Assembly: GCA_003166955.1 (NCBI GenBank)
Contig: PMUI01000078.1
Span: 1-64,000 of the forward strand
DNA from: Acidobacterium sp.
GTDB lineage: Bacteria; Acidobacteriota; Terriglobia; Terriglobales; Acidobacteriaceae
Reading direction: 5' to 3'
Length of the DNA stretch: 64,000 bases
Shown here piece by piece: positions 47,468-57,260 of the stretch (position 1 is the first letter of the stretch; each line of letters opens with the position of its first letter). Made by a program: the position numbers and the translations under genes. A model generated the notes under the pieces. That model was not told the origin of the DNA, made no database searches, and saw only the letters and a list, made by a program, of their open reading frames with translations.

Positions 47468-50047
47468 TTACTCCGCGCGTTTCGGGAAGATACCCATCCG
47501 GAACTGGACAGTGAAGCTACGGTCTGTGGTAAGGCTCAGAGTATCCAGAGGCGAGGTAGAGGTGGTCGCTAAGTATGCGGAGCCGTTGACAGGGGTGGTG
47601 GTGCCCGCGGGTCCTACATCGAGAATACTCCTGTCGTTCATGAGGTTATTGACGCTGAAGCCGATCTTGGACTCGTTGAAGAGCGAGTTGGTCTTGCGCA
47701 GCGTGTAATTCAGATAGAGGTTCACGTTGTTGGTCGGCGTATCCCATACCTGATTGTGGTAAGCTCCGGCATCGTTGTAGTGATCGCCGACCCGCTTCTC
47801 GATAACCCCAAGATCCAGGCCGTGCGCCTGATAGGTCAGCGCCAGCGCTTGTGTATAGAGGGGAGCATCGGCAACATAGAGATCGGAAGGAATGCCCGTC
47901 CCGGTATAAGTCGCCTTGCCCGCGGTTCCGTTCGCATACAGGTTGATGCCTGCACCCAGGGCGGCGTTGATCTCGCCTTCAAATCCCTGTGTGACGGAAT
48001 CGGGACCGAGATAGTAGGCTTCGAGGTTGTAAAGAGGATTGTTCGGATCCTGCGTCGCGTACGGAACGTAGCTACCCTGATATTTGATGTGGTAGTAATC
48101 GGCGTCCACGGTGAGCCGGTTCAATTTGAGCACCGATCCGCCCTGGTACGTGGTGGTTTGGGTGGGCTTGGGAAGAACATTTACTTCCTTTCCACCGCCT
48201 TTGACATCGAAGGTGCCGCTCGGCGGAATCACGTCTCCCTTGCTGAACTGCCCGTAGACCGACCACCGGTTTGTCACGTGATAGTTTGCTTCGGCCGAGG
48301 GCAGGTTGCTGGGGAAGCTGCCCGATGACTTAGCGTTGGGCTGCCCATTGAGGCCGCCAACGATCTTGCCGTCATCGGCATACTGCGTCAGCGCCATGTT
48401 GTACCAGGCAAATTTATAACCGCCGACGAGGGTAAGCCGTCCGGTGGGATGCCATTCATACTCGGCAAACGGGTTGAGGGAGTTGGTGAAGTAGCGCTCG
48501 TGGAAATTCCCAAGAAGCTGGTCGGTGTGGGTCAACGGATTGGACGGAATCTGGTACCGATTCGTGGTCGCCCACTCATACCATCCACCGACGCGGAAGA
48601 TGCCAAACTTCGAAGTCTGGCTGATGGTCGCGGTCTCGCCGTACTTGCGATAGCTGTTGAGCTTGTCGACCGCGCAAGGCAGCGCCGTAACTCCTTTCTT
48701 GGTTACAGGAGTCGAGCAGTTCGCCTGGGTAATCCCGCCGGTGGAGCCGGTCGCGGTACCGGTTGTATTTTTGGGGTTATCGTTCGCGTAGTACTGCGCG
48801 TTGTAGTAGCTGTAGGTATATGGCTTGAAATCGAGAATCCAGCCATGGTCGAGCGTGGAGCGAACACCGACGTACTCGAAGTCGGTGGGAATGACGTAAG
48901 TGTTGTAGCCCTGGTAGAAGGCGCTGGTGGGATCGTTGTTCTGCAGCAGGTAATTCCAGCCGTAATTCTGGACCTGAGCACGGTACGGCGGATTGTTGGG
49001 GGTGTTGGAGTTGAAGCGGATGACACCGCTATACCCGGTGATCGTCGTGCTGTCGGATTCCTTATAGAGCACTTTGATATCGCCGCCGTGGCGGTTCTGA
49101 TCGTTGAGGGTCTGGAAGCCATCCGAAGTCATGCGGTGGACGTCGACACTGAGACCAATGTTCTTTTTGTCGCCCAGCATCCCGGTGTTGTACTGGCCGT
49201 CGATCAGCAAGGTGTTGAACGACCCATAGGAGACGTTGGGCAGGATGGACTGTTCGGCCGGTATGTCACGAGACTGCAGGTTGATGGAGCCGCCGAAGGT
49301 GCTCGGGCCAATAGTGGAGGCGGTGCCGGGGCTGCGGTCGAAGTCCACGCTGCCGATCCAGAGGCCCGGGAAGAACACCCAGGAGTGATGGGTGGGCGTG
49401 TTGGTGTCTTCGAAGGGAATTCCATCCCAGGTAATGTCGTAATCGCCGTCGGGGAAGCCGCGGAAGTAAATAGCCCCCTGCCCGAGGCCGACGCCGTTGG
49501 TGTTATAGCTGAAGGTGCCGGGAACAATCTGAATAATGTTGGAATAGTCGGCTGTCGGCGCGGTGAACTCGCGGATGAATTCGCTGCTGACTTCCGACTT
49601 GGGCGCGATGGTATCGAGCGATTCCTGGGAGAGCGCGTGCTGGCCGGCAATCGAGTCCCCAGCAATGGCGCGGACTTCAATATTTTGCTCGACGCTGCCG
49701 ATGCCGAGGGCGACCGAGACTTCCTGAGCATTGGTGGAGGCAACAGCATCCTCGGTGGTGGTGGCGAAGCCTTCGGCAGTAATGGTCAGGGTGTAACGGC
49801 CGGCGGGAATGGACTTGAACGCGAAATGACCGGCCTCATCGGCGGTGGCGTGTTCGACTGCGCCGGCGGCCTGGTTCTTCGCCTCGACGCTGGCGCGCGA
49901 CACGGCTGCTCCGCGGGCATCGACCACAGTCCCCGCGATGGAAGCGGCCGGCGTCTGTTGCGCGAGCAGCATGCGGGTCGATCCAAATGCCAGGAACAGG
50001 ATGCAAACGACAAAGACACGTCGCCACAAGCTGAATTTTTGTGTCAC
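47468..50047 (-). CDS. TonB-dependent receptor with carboxypeptidase-like N-terminal domain
   Basis: Outer-membrane active importer of 859 residues from the GTG at 50047, chosen for the GGAGG 7 nt upstream. Signal peptide up to RMLLAQQ. A CarboxypepD_reg-like domain follows (ASIAGTVVDARGAAVSRASVEAKN...GHFAFKSIPAGRYTLTITAEGF). The plug region has SVEQNIEVRA, FTAPTADYSNIIQIVPGTFSYN and IYFRGFPDGDYDITWDGIPFEDTN. The long beta-barrel ends in FTVQFRMGIFPKRAE; the terminal residue is not the aromatic usual for barrels. The substrate is unknown. Convergent with the membrane-protein pair. Confidence 0.9.
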   Translation of the reverse strand: MTQKFSLWRRVFVVCILFLAFGSTRMLLAQQTPAASIAGTVVDARGAAVSRASVEAKNQAAGAVEHATADEAGHFAFKSIPAGRYTLTITAEGFATTTEDAVASTNAQEVSVALGIGSVEQNIEVRAIAGDSIAGQHALSQESLDTIAPKSEVSSEFIREFTAPTADYSNIIQIVPGTFSYNTNGVGLGQGAIYFRGFPDGDYDITWDGIPFEDTNTPTHHSWVFFPGLWIGSVDFDRSPGTASTIGPSTFGGSINLQSRDIPAEQSILPNVSYGSFNTLLIDGQYNTGMLGDKKNIGLSVDVHRMTSDGFQTLNDQNRHGGDIKVLYKESDSTTITGYSGVIRFNSNTPNNPPYRAQVQNYGWNYLLQNNDPTSAFYQGYNTYVIPTDFEYVGVRSTLDHGWILDFKPYTYSYYNAQYYANDNPKNTTGTATGSTGGITQANCSTPVTKKGVTALPCAVDKLNSYRKYGETATISQTSKFGIFRVGGWYEWATTNRYQIPSNPLTHTDQLLGNFHERYFTNSLNPFAEYEWHPTGRLTLVGGYKFAWYNMALTQYADDGKIVGGLNGQPNAKSSGSFPSNLPSAEANYHVTNRWSVYGQFSKGDVIPPSGTFDVKGGGKEVNVLPKPTQTTTYQGGSVLKLNRLTVDADYYHIKYQGSYVPYATQDPNNPLYNLEAYYLGPDSVTQGFEGEINAALGAGINLYANGTAGKATYTGTGIPSDLYVADAPLYTQALALTYQAHGLDLGVIEKRVGDHYNDAGAYHNQVWDTPTNNVNLYLNYTLRKTNSLFNESKIGFSVNNLMNDRSILDVGPAGTTTPVNGSAYLATTSTSPLDTLSLTTDRSFTVQFRMGIFPKRAE

Positions 50048-50420
50048 AGCAATGCCTCCAGAAATGTTTTGAACAGACAGAAGGGGAGGGGGGCCCCTGT
50101 GTTTTTGTGCCGGGGAAACTCGCCCCAACGATATGAAGTTCGCGTGAAGGGCGTGTTACGCCGTTGTTGCGCGTTTGTTAATTGCATCTGCGGCTATTGC
50201 CCGCGGAATTACGGAATCGTCCCTGCGTGAGGAGACCGCAGGAGGACGGGCGCGGGAGTTTTGGCTCCGTCGGGCGACTTTCCCTGCTCAGGGCTGAATT
50301 CAGTCTCCGCCGGGGATGTGTTAACTGTTCCCTCACTTGATTCCTGGAGCATTTCCCCACCGATCCACAGGTCCCGTCACGCTATAGTCAAAGCGGCGAT
50401 TCTCACGACCTTGCTCAGGC
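50048..50420. other. 373-bp divergent intergenic region
   Basis: Separates the TonB receptor (minus) from ftsQ (plus). TATAGT at 50383-50388 could be a -10 element for the ftsQAZ genes, though no good -35 is placed 17 bp upstream. No open frame or strong hairpin is supported. Confidence 0.4.
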
Positions 50421-51629
50421 GTGGCTAAAAACAACGCAGACAGCGGCGGCGCGACGCTTCTGGAGGAACCGGCGGACTATTATCGTCCGCCGACCAACCG
50501 GGAGACCGAGACGCGCGCGCCGCGACCGGCTCGGGCCCAGGCCGAACCGGAGGACGACGCAGACGAGCCGTTTCTGCGCGCTCGGCGGCGTGTTCCCGTG
50601 CGGCGCGGTTTGCTGCCCGGGTGGGCCAGGAGCGGATGGGGCAAGCTGGCGCTCGCGGTTGCGGTTTTGACCGCTCTGGGCGCGGTTGCCGCCGTGATTC
50701 TGGGCGTGCGCGACTTCCTCGATCGCGATCCGCGCTTCCGCATCGAGTCCTCCGCGTCGATCCAGACCCTGGGCAACAGCCAGCTGAGCCGCGCCGAGCT
50801 GCTGTCGGTCTTCGGCTCGGACATCGGACGCAATCTGTTCTTCGTGCCGCTCGCGAAACGGCGCGCCGAGCTGGAGCAGATTCCCTGGGTGCAGCGCGCG
50901 ACGGTAATGCGGATGCTGCCGAATCAGCTGCGCGTCGCCATCACGGAGCGCTTGCCGATTGCGTTTGTCCAGGTCCGAGGCCGCGTAGAGCTGGCGGATA
51001 TCGATGGGGTGATCCTGAGCATGACGCCGCAGCAGATGGCCGCCCGGCATTACTCCTTTGTTGTTGTCAGCGGAATTAACCCTGCCGATCCGGTTTCGGT
51101 CCGGAGCGCGAGGATGCACCTGTATCAGCGGTTCATCGGCGAGCTGGATGCGACCGGTGAGCACATCTCCGCCCAGCTCAGCGAGGTGGACTTGTCGGAT
51201 CCCGAAGATGTGCGGGCGACGGTTCCGGCCAACGGATCGGACCTGCTGCTGCATTTTGGCAATGATGATTTTCTGGCGCGCTGGCGCAACTATCAGGCGC
51301 ACATCGCGCAGTGGGAACAGCAGTATCCGCATCTGGCGTCGATTGATTTGCGTTACGAGCGCGAGGTGGTTCTGAAGATGGCGGGCGATCCGGGAGCGAA
51401 CCCGCATCCGAACGCCGACCCGAAACCGGCATCTGCGTCGAAGCCGGTGAAGGCGCCGGCGGGCACGCCAGCCCAGCCCACCCACAGCGCTCCAGCCGGT
51501 CGGAGCACACCGGTTCCGCACGGCACTCCAGCAATCGCGACGCACAAGCCGCAGCCGGCAAAACACAGTCCGCCGAGCAAGCCGCACGGAGCCGCAGAGA
51601 AACCGCACGCGAGCCGGAGACCCGCATGA
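50421..51629 (+). CDS. ftsQ: Cell division protein FtsQ
   Basis: Bitopic divisome protein, 402 residues from a GTG at 50421. A disordered, charged cytoplasmic part (about 1-70) precedes one membrane helix (KLALAVAVLTALGAVAAVIL, about 76-95). The POTRA domain (FRIESSASIQTLGNSQLSRAELLSVFGSDIGRNLFFVPL) and the FtsQ domain (WVQRATVMRMLPNQLRVAITERLPIAFV; ASIDLRYEREVVLKM) follow. The C-terminal 75 residues are Pro/Ala/His-rich, an unusual periplasmic tail. Overlaps ftsA by 4 nt (ATGA). Confidence 0.93.
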   Translation: MAKNNADSGGATLLEEPADYYRPPTNRETETRAPRPARAQAEPEDDADEPFLRARRRVPVRRGLLPGWARSGWGKLALAVAVLTALGAVAAVILGVRDFLDRDPRFRIESSASIQTLGNSQLSRAELLSVFGSDIGRNLFFVPLAKRRAELEQIPWVQRATVMRMLPNQLRVAITERLPIAFVQVRGRVELADIDGVILSMTPQQMAARHYSFVVVSGINPADPVSVRSARMHLYQRFIGELDATGEHISAQLSEVDLSDPEDVRATVPANGSDLLLHFGNDDFLARWRNYQAHIAQWEQQYPHLASIDLRYEREVVLKMAGDPGANPHPNADPKPASASKPVKAPAGTPAQPTHSAPAGRSTPVPHGTPAIATHKPQPAKHSPPSKPHGAAEKPHASRRPA

Positions 51630-52840
51630 GCCAGCAGGAAAATATCATCGCCGTGCTGGATGCGGGCAGCTCGAAAATCCGCGTGCTGATCGCCGAGGTG
51701 GTCGAAGGAGCGCTGCGCTATCGCGGGCACGGCTTCGCCGATGCAGCGGGCATGCGCAAGGGTCTCATCTCCGATCTGGCGCCCGCGGCGGCGGCGATCG
51801 ATCGCGCGGCGGTGGCCGCGGAGACTTCAGCGCAGGCGGTGATCGAGAGGTGCGTGGTGGCCGTGGGCGGACCGCATATTCGCGGCGTGAACAGCCGTGG
51901 CGGCATCAGCCTGGGCACGCGGCTGCGCGAGATCAATAAAGAGGATGTACGGGCGGCGGTGGATCGCGCGCGCTCCATTGCGCTGCCGTCCGATCGCGAG
52001 GTTCTGCATTTGCTGCCGCAGCAATTCATCCTCGACGAGCAGCCGGGAATTCACGATCCCGTAGGGATGATCGGCAATCGGCTGGAGGTGAACCTGCATA
52101 TCTCCACCAGTTCGGCGAGCGCGCAGCAGAGCATCGTGACCTGCGTGAACAAGGCCGGGCTGGAGGTGACGGAGGCGGTTCTCGAGGCGCTGGCGGCTGC
52201 TGAAGCTACGCTTTCCGCCGACGAGCGCGAGCTGGGGGTTTGCCTGCTCGACATAGGCGCGTCCACCTCGGAGCTGGTGGTGTACTTCGAGGGCTCGGTG
52301 GCGCACACCTCGGTGGTGCCCATCGGCGGCGATCACTTCACCAACGACCTGGCGGTGGGATTGCACGCAACCGCGCCCGAAGCCGAGTGGCTGAAGTGCA
52401 ACTATGGGCACTCCATCGTGACCGCCGTGCCCGAGCTCAGCGAAGTGGAGGTTTCCGGCCTGCAGGGGTACGAGCCGCGCCTGGTGCGGCAGAGGTTCAT
52501 CGCCGAGATTCTCGAGCCCCGCGCGCGCGAGCTGTTTCAGTTGCTGCGGGACAATCTGCGCCAGGGCGGCGTGCTGGAAGCAATGGGCGCAGGCTGCGTG
52601 CTCACCGGCGGCGGAGCGCGTCTGCCGGGGCTGCTGGAAACCGCGGAGAGCCTGCTGCGGGTTCCGGCGCGTTTGGCCTCTCCCGTGCCGCTGTCGCGCA
52701 TGCCTGCGGAGCTGGCCGCTCCCGAGTTTTCGGTTCTGACAGGAACCATGCTGTACGCCCACCGCACCAGCGCCAACCGTGCGGCGGAAAACCAGGGTCT
52801 GCGCGCCAAGCTGCGCGCCATTCTAGCCGGAAGTGTTTAG
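51626..52840 (+). CDS. ftsA: Cell division protein FtsA
   Basis: Actin-like membrane tether of FtsZ, 404 residues. Nucleotide-fold motifs: IIAVLDAGSSKIRVLIAEV (phosphate 1), the SHS2 domain ERCVVAVGGPHIRGVNSRG, LLDIGASTSELVVYFEG (phosphate 2) and CVLTGGGARLPGLLE (adenosine). The C-terminal end (ENQGLRAKLRAILAGSV) could serve as the short amphipathic membrane helix. Start coupled to ftsQ; ftsZ follows after 18 bp. Confidence 0.95.
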   Translation: MSQQENIIAVLDAGSSKIRVLIAEVVEGALRYRGHGFADAAGMRKGLISDLAPAAAAIDRAAVAAETSAQAVIERCVVAVGGPHIRGVNSRGGISLGTRLREINKEDVRAAVDRARSIALPSDREVLHLLPQQFILDEQPGIHDPVGMIGNRLEVNLHISTSSASAQQSIVTCVNKAGLEVTEAVLEALAAAEATLSADERELGVCLLDIGASTSELVVYFEGSVAHTSVVPIGGDHFTNDLAVGLHATAPEAEWLKCNYGHSIVTAVPELSEVEVSGLQGYEPRLVRQRFIAEILEPRARELFQLLRDNLRQGGVLEAMGAGCVLTGGGARLPGLLETAESLLRVPARLASPVPLSRMPAELAAPEFSVLTGTMLYAHRTSANRAAENQGLRAKLRAILAGSV

Positions 52841-52858
52841 TCAGAAGGAGTCAACGCC

Positions 52859-54238
52859 ATGAGGAGCAAACCGATGAACCAGCCTGAAGAAATTCGCATT
52901 CAGTATCACGACGAGAACCTGCGCGGCGCGAAGATCAAGGTCATCGGCGTGGGCGGGGGCGGCGGCAACGCCGTCAATCGCATGATCGCCGCCAGCATGG
53001 AGGGCGTGGAGTTCATCGCCGCCAACACCGACCGCCAGGCGCTGCAGCTCTCGCACGCCTCGGTAAAGCTGCAACTGGGCGCCAAGTTGACCAGCGGCCT
53101 CGGCGCGGGCGCGAACCCGGACGTCGGTCGTAAGGCGGCGCTGGAAGATTCCGAGAAGATTCTCGAATCGCTCGACGGGGCGGACATGGTCTTCGTCACC
53201 GCGGGACTGGGTGGCGGCACGGGCACCGGAGCGGCGCCGGTCATTGCGTCCCTGGCCAGCGAAATGGGCGCGCTTACCGTCGCCGTGGTAACGCGGCCCT
53301 TCGCCTTCGAAGGCAAGCGGCGCATGGCGCAGGCCGAGCGCGGCATGCAGGAGCTGCTGGAAAGCGTCGACACCATGATCGTCATCCCCAACGAGAAACT
53401 GCTCGCCGTCGCCAAAGACACGGGGTTCTTCGAGTCGTTCCGCATCGCCGACGACGTGCTGCGGCAGGGGGTGCAGGGAATTTCGGACATCATCACCATT
53501 CCCGGGATCATCAACCGCGACTTCGCCGACGTAAAGACCACCATGGCGGGCATGGGCTACGCGGTGATGGGTACGGCGGTGCGGAGCGGGTCGCGGCGCG
53601 CGATGGAAGCGGCGCAGGCGGCGATGGCTTCGCCGCTGCTGGAGGATGGGGCGATCGACGGAGCGCGCGGGATCCTGATCAACATCACCGGTTCGGCGTC
53701 GCTGAAGCTGAGCGAGGTGAATGAGGCGTCGACCCTGATCCAGAACGCGGCGCATGAAGACGCCAACATTATCTTTGGCGCCGTGCTGGACGAGAACATG
53801 GGCGACGAGGTGAAGATCACGGTGATCGCAACGGGGTTCCGGCAGGGATCGGCGGGGGGGCGGCGCGAGCAGATGCTGAGTGCCGCGCTGCGTGAAGCCC
53901 AGGCGCCCCGCATTGAAGCCCGGCCCGCAACGCCGCGCTTCGCCAGCGAAGAGGAGGATGAGGTGGTGGCGCCGGCAGCGGTTCAGCCCTGGCAGACGCC
54001 GATCCTGGTCCCGGTTTCGGCCCGGGAATTTGTCTCCGCGTTTCGGGTCCACGAAGCCGAGCCGGTCAGCGGCGAAGCCGGCGCGGCGCCGGAACTCACC
54101 TTCGCGGAAGAAGAAACGGACTTGGTTGGGGTGGCGGTGGCGGCGCCGGACCAAAGCCCTGCCACTCATCCAGCCTTTATAGATGAGCCTGGGGAGAACC
54201 TCGACATCCCGGCGTTTATGCGCAAGGGCACCCTCTAA
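52859..54238 (+). CDS. ftsZ: Cell division protein FtsZ
   Basis: Tubulin-like GTPase that forms the division ring, 459 residues, AAGGAG 9 nt before the ATG. Tubulin signature [10 protein letters not shown] at 118-127, [16 protein letters not shown] at about 28-43, T7 loop with [11 protein letters not shown]. The core ends near residue 345. A variable linker of about 95 acidic residues leads to the conserved tail [11 protein letters not shown], which binds FtsA and other partners. Confidence 0.97.
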   Translation: MRSKPMNQPEEIRIQYHDENLRGAKIKVIGVGGGGGNAVNRMIAASMEGVEFIAANTDRQALQLSHASVKLQLGAKLTSGLGAGANPDVGRKAALEDSEKILESLDGADMVFVTAGLGGGTGTGAAPVIASLASEMGALTVAVVTRPFAFEGKRRMAQAERGMQELLESVDTMIVIPNEKLLAVAKDTGFFESFRIADDVLRQGVQGISDIITIPGIINRDFADVKTTMAGMGYAVMGTAVRSGSRRAMEAAQAAMASPLLEDGAIDGARGILINITGSASLKLSEVNEASTLIQNAAHEDANIIFGAVLDENMGDEVKITVIATGFRQGSAGGRREQMLSAALREAQAPRIEARPATPRFASEEEDEVVAPAAVQPWQTPILVPVSAREFVSAFRVHEAEPVSGEAGAAPELTFAEEETDLVGVAVAAPDQSPATHPAFIDEPGENLDIPAFMRKGTL

Positions 54239-54576
54239 GGCGCGTCCGGAGGCCCGAAGGTACCGCGGGTTGACCGGAAAGAGGGATGCCTGCATACGAA
54301 AATGTACTGGACAGGTATTAGTTTCCGGTTATAGTTAATGAATAGTCCCTGCCATTCATGCATTGCGGATACTCCCTTTGGAAGCAACTTTGGGGGTGTC
54401 TTCAGGGTTTGGAAAGACATGGCGGGACCTCTTTCCCGAGTACCAGCGCTCAAGTTTCACTTCGGGAAGGCCGATGAAATCGGTAATGGAGCGACGTACG
54501 AAGTAAGGTTTCGCCAGACGAGTTTCTGCGGCAGCATCAGTCAGAGAATCTGGATTCTTCGAACGAGAGTTGATTG
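54239..54576. other. 338-bp gap between ftsZ and the penicillin-binding protein gene
   Basis: A TTGACC at 54270-54275 could be a -35 element but no good -10 is at the right distance. The stretch 54430-54560 has several short self-complementary words, yet none forms a recognised riboswitch or terminator. No gene is supported. Confidence 0.4.
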
Positions 54577-55818
54577 ATGAAGCGCTTTGTTTTGTCTCTC
54601 TTGCTGACTACGGCCCTGGCCGCCCCATCGCTCCTCCTTGCGGCGTCCACCACCACTGCGCATCGCACCGTTCGGCATCACGCGCGGGTTCATGAATCCG
54701 CGGCGGCAAGCCGGCATATGGCTACCCTGCAGCATAGCCAGCGGGTAACGGGCGCGCATCTGGCCTCAGCCACTCTCACCACGAGCCGCTACGTACGCCA
54801 CACGCGCCATCATTATTATGAGCGCTTCACCGCCAGCTCCTTCGCCAACTCCGATCTGACGGCTGGCGACATCACCGCGGGCGAGGATCCGGTGGTCCGC
54901 CAGGCTGCGCTCGACGCGCTGGGCGACATGAACGGAACCGTGGTCGCGATCGATCCTTCCAACGGCCGCATTCTGGCGATGGTGAACCAGAAGCTGGCGC
55001 TCTCCAGCGGCGCTGAGCCCTGCTCGACCATTAAGCTCTCGGTGGCCCTGTCCGCGCTGCAGGAAGGGATCATCACGAAGGAAACACCGGTGAATCTGGG
55101 CGGAAGCTATCATCTGAACCTCACCGAGGCGCTGGCCCATTCCAACAATCTTTATTTCGAGACCCTGGGCCGCAGGCTTGGCTTCGAACGCGTCCGCCAC
55201 TACGCAACGGAATTTGGGCTGGGCGAGCTGGCCGGCTACAACATTGCTGGGGAGCAGCCGGGTGTGTACCCCGAGGAGCCGCTGGCCGAGAACCTCGGCG
55301 GTGTGGGCCGCATGTGCTCCTTCGGCGAAGGCATTTCGATGACCCCGCTGCAGCTGGGCGCGATGGTAGCCGCAATCGCCAATGGCGGGACGCTCTATTA
55401 TCTGCAGCATCCGACCACACCGTCCGAAGCGCTGAGCATGGAGCCGCGAATCAAGCGCACGCTGGATATCGCCAATATTCTGCCGGAAATTCAGGACGGC
55501 ATGCACGCCGCGGTGCAGTACGGCACGGCGCGGTCGCTGCGCGCCAACTTCAATGAGTTCCCGGTGCTGGGCAAGACCGGCACCTGCTCCAACGACGGCA
55601 CCCGCTTCGGCTGGTTTGCCTCCTACGCGGATACGCAGTATGGACGCATCGTTGCTGTGTTCTTCCTCGAAGGCGGGCGGCCGACCTTCGGCCCCAAAGC
55701 TGCCGAGCTGACCGGCGTCTTCTATCGCGACCTCTGGACCAGCAGCTACTTCGCCGCGAAGCAGTCGACGGACACACCGGGCGCAACCACCGCTCCTGCG
55801 GTGGGGGCTCCTCAGTAG
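54577..55818 (+). CDS. Transpeptidase-only penicillin-binding protein
   Basis: 413 residues from the ATG at 54577 (a TTG lies one codon earlier). Signal peptide (KRFVLSLLLTTALAAPSLLLAAS), then a His/Arg/Thr-rich segment (about 27-85) with ten or more His. The transpeptidase fold has all three motifs: SxxK as STIK (150-153), SxN as SNN (179-181) and KTG (323-325). It lacks the pedestal/dimerisation domain of class B PBPs, so it is a compact periplasmic enzyme, D,D-transpeptidase or carboxypeptidase, or a BlaR-like sensor fold. Its 3' end is duplicated at 57091-57186. Confidence 0.88.
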   Translation: MKRFVLSLLLTTALAAPSLLLAASTTTAHRTVRHHARVHESAAASRHMATLQHSQRVTGAHLASATLTTSRYVRHTRHHYYERFTASSFANSDLTAGDITAGEDPVVRQAALDALGDMNGTVVAIDPSNGRILAMVNQKLALSSGAEPCSTIKLSVALSALQEGIITKETPVNLGGSYHLNLTEALAHSNNLYFETLGRRLGFERVRHYATEFGLGELAGYNIAGEQPGVYPEEPLAENLGGVGRMCSFGEGISMTPLQLGAMVAAIANGGTLYYLQHPTTPSEALSMEPRIKRTLDIANILPEIQDGMHAAVQYGTARSLRANFNEFPVLGKTGTCSNDGTRFGWFASYADTQYGRIVAVFFLEGGRPTFGPKAAELTGVFYRDLWTSSYFAAKQSTDTPGATTAPAVGAPQ

Positions 55819-55844
55819 TCTGTAATTCGGAACGGTTTCAAGGG

Positions 55845-55876
55845 AAACGCCCCGCGGCCTAAGCCGCGGGGCGTTT
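55845..55876. terminator. Strong bidirectional terminator
   Basis: A perfect 14-bp stem (55845-55858 with 55863-55876) closes a CTAA loop. It ends in TTT on plus and AAA on the other face. It serves the penicillin-binding protein gene on plus and the yihY gene on minus; the loop includes the yihY stop codon at 55859-55861. Confidence 0.8.
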
Positions 55877-56938
55877 CTGTATTGGGACTGTTTGGGGGGC
55901 AGCTGCGTTGGGATTTTGCACCGGAGTAAGCCGGAGTTGCTGGCGCTCGGCGGCCTTCAGATGCCCGCGGAACAGTGAATCCATCCGCTTGGCGATTTCC
56001 GCGTTCACTTCGGCTCCGATGAGGATAGCCAGCGCGGTTAGGTACAACCAGAACATCAGGCCGATCACAGCGCCCATACCCCCGTACAGGCGCGAATAGT
56101 TCGCAAGGTGGGTGAGGTAGAAGGCCAGACCCGCCGACCCCGCGAACCATAGCGCGATGGCGACGACCGCGCCCGGCAGCGTGGAGGTGAAACGCTGCCG
56201 GCGATTCGGCGCGAGGAAGTAAACCAACTCCATAGCGACGACGAAGGTCAGAAACACGGTGGCGATACGGAGCACCGGCCACATTCGCTCGAGCGGACCG
56301 GGAATGGGGAAAATCTGGCCGAGAAAATGGCCGAAATGCGGACCTGCGATCAGGGCGAGCAGCGAGACGGTCAGCAGGCCACCGCTGGTTGAGGTCAAAA
56401 ACACGGCCTGGAGGCGGTCGCGCAACCAGGACCGCGGTGTGTTCACGTCGTAGGCCGCGTTCAGCGCGGTGATCAGCGCGGTGAATCCGCCGGTGGTGGA
56501 CCAGATGTAGCTGAGGATGCCGAACGAGAGCATGCCGCGGTGCGGTTCAAGCAGTCCGCCGATCATCCTTTCGACCATGGCGAGCGAATCCGCGGGAACC
56601 AGAATCGCCATGACGCTGAGCAGCTCGGGCAGCAGACCCGGCAAACGCAGAAGCGAGAGCAGCGCCGCCACGGTGATGAGCAGGGGGACCATGGACATCA
56701 TGGACCAGAAGGCCAGGCCTGCGGCGACGTCGAAAACGTTGGTCCGGATCAGTTCCCTTCCCACGATGGCGGCCAGGCAGCGCGTTTCTCGCCAACGGCG
56801 GCGAACCCTATGACGCCAGCGCTGGAAGGTCTGTCGACGGCGGGCCCTGCATCCAGGGCGGGTGCTTCCCTGCCGGCGCATGCCGGGATCGGCCTGCGCC
56901 ACCTGACCTGGGCCCGAAAACAGAGTGTCACGCGGCAC
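55859..56938 (-). CDS. YihY/BrkB family membrane protein
   Basis: 359 residues; ATG 56938, with an internal ATG at 56881 possible. Six membrane helices. Family blocks: NVFDVAAGLAFWSMMSMVPLLITVAALLS, FGILSYIWSTTGGFTALITALNAAYDV, TLPGAVVAIALWFAGSAGLAFYLTHLANYSRLYGGMGAVIGLMFWLYLTALAILIGAEVNAEI. The N-terminal 50 residues are Arg-rich and cytoplasmic. The family is sometimes annotated as RNase BN in error; its role is unknown. It is flanked by the two copies of the PBP 3' end. Confidence 0.92.
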   Translation of the reverse strand: MPRDTLFSGPGQVAQADPGMRRQGSTRPGCRARRRQTFQRWRHRVRRRWRETRCLAAIVGRELIRTNVFDVAAGLAFWSMMSMVPLLITVAALLSLLRLPGLLPELLSVMAILVPADSLAMVERMIGGLLEPHRGMLSFGILSYIWSTTGGFTALITALNAAYDVNTPRSWLRDRLQAVFLTSTSGGLLTVSLLALIAGPHFGHFLGQIFPIPGPLERMWPVLRIATVFLTFVVAMELVYFLAPNRRQRFTSTLPGAVVAIALWFAGSAGLAFYLTHLANYSRLYGGMGAVIGLMFWLYLTALAILIGAEVNAEIAKRMDSLFRGHLKAAERQQLRLTPVQNPNAAAPQTVPIQKRPAA

Positions 56939-57081
56939 GAGGCGGCTCCCCTTGTTGCGATGCCAGAATCACGGCCGCGGGATGCGCGCCGGGATGGGAG
57001 TTTCCCCTGGTGCCCGGGCTTGCCCTTGCCTCCGCAGCGGCTTTTCTGCGATACCGGAGTGGTTTGTCCAAAGGAGCCGTT

Positions 57082-57186
57082 ATGAAACCCTATCGCGACC
57101 TGTGGACCAGCAGCTACTTCGCCGCGAAGCAGTCGACGGACACACCGGGCGCAACCACCGCGCCTGCGGTCGGCACTCCTCAGTAG
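57082..57186 (+). pseudogene. 34-codon remnant copy of the PBP gene 3' end
   Basis: Positions 57091-57186 match 55723-55818 at 91 of 96 bases, ending at the same stop codon; weaker similarity continues about 25 bp past it. Four of the five differences are synonymous in the shared frame, the fifth is Ala to Thr. A new ATG (57082) with AAGGAG 7 nt upstream opens a 34-residue frame, MKPYRDLWTSSYFAAKQSTD and on. Either a relic of a deleted second gene or a translated micro-gene. Confidence 0.75.
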
Positions 57187-57260
57187 CCTGACATTTGGAG
57201 CGGTTGAATCTACCTGCAACAACCCAGGAAATTCACCCATCGTTGCTTGTGCAGCGCGGC

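Noticed and set aside
48449-50230. 593-codon plus-strand open frame opposite the TonB receptor
   Set aside because: Antisense to a complete receptor gene with signal peptide and plug; composition is that of a mirror frame.
54430-54573. Possible riboswitch upstream of the penicillin-binding protein gene
   Set aside because: Short self-complementary words exist, but no core of a known riboswitch class (TPP, cobalamin, c-di-GMP, c-di-AMP, glycine, SAM) could be matched.
55859-56938. YihY protein as ribonuclease BN
   Set aside because: The RNase BN label for this membrane family is an old misassignment; no nuclease motif is present.
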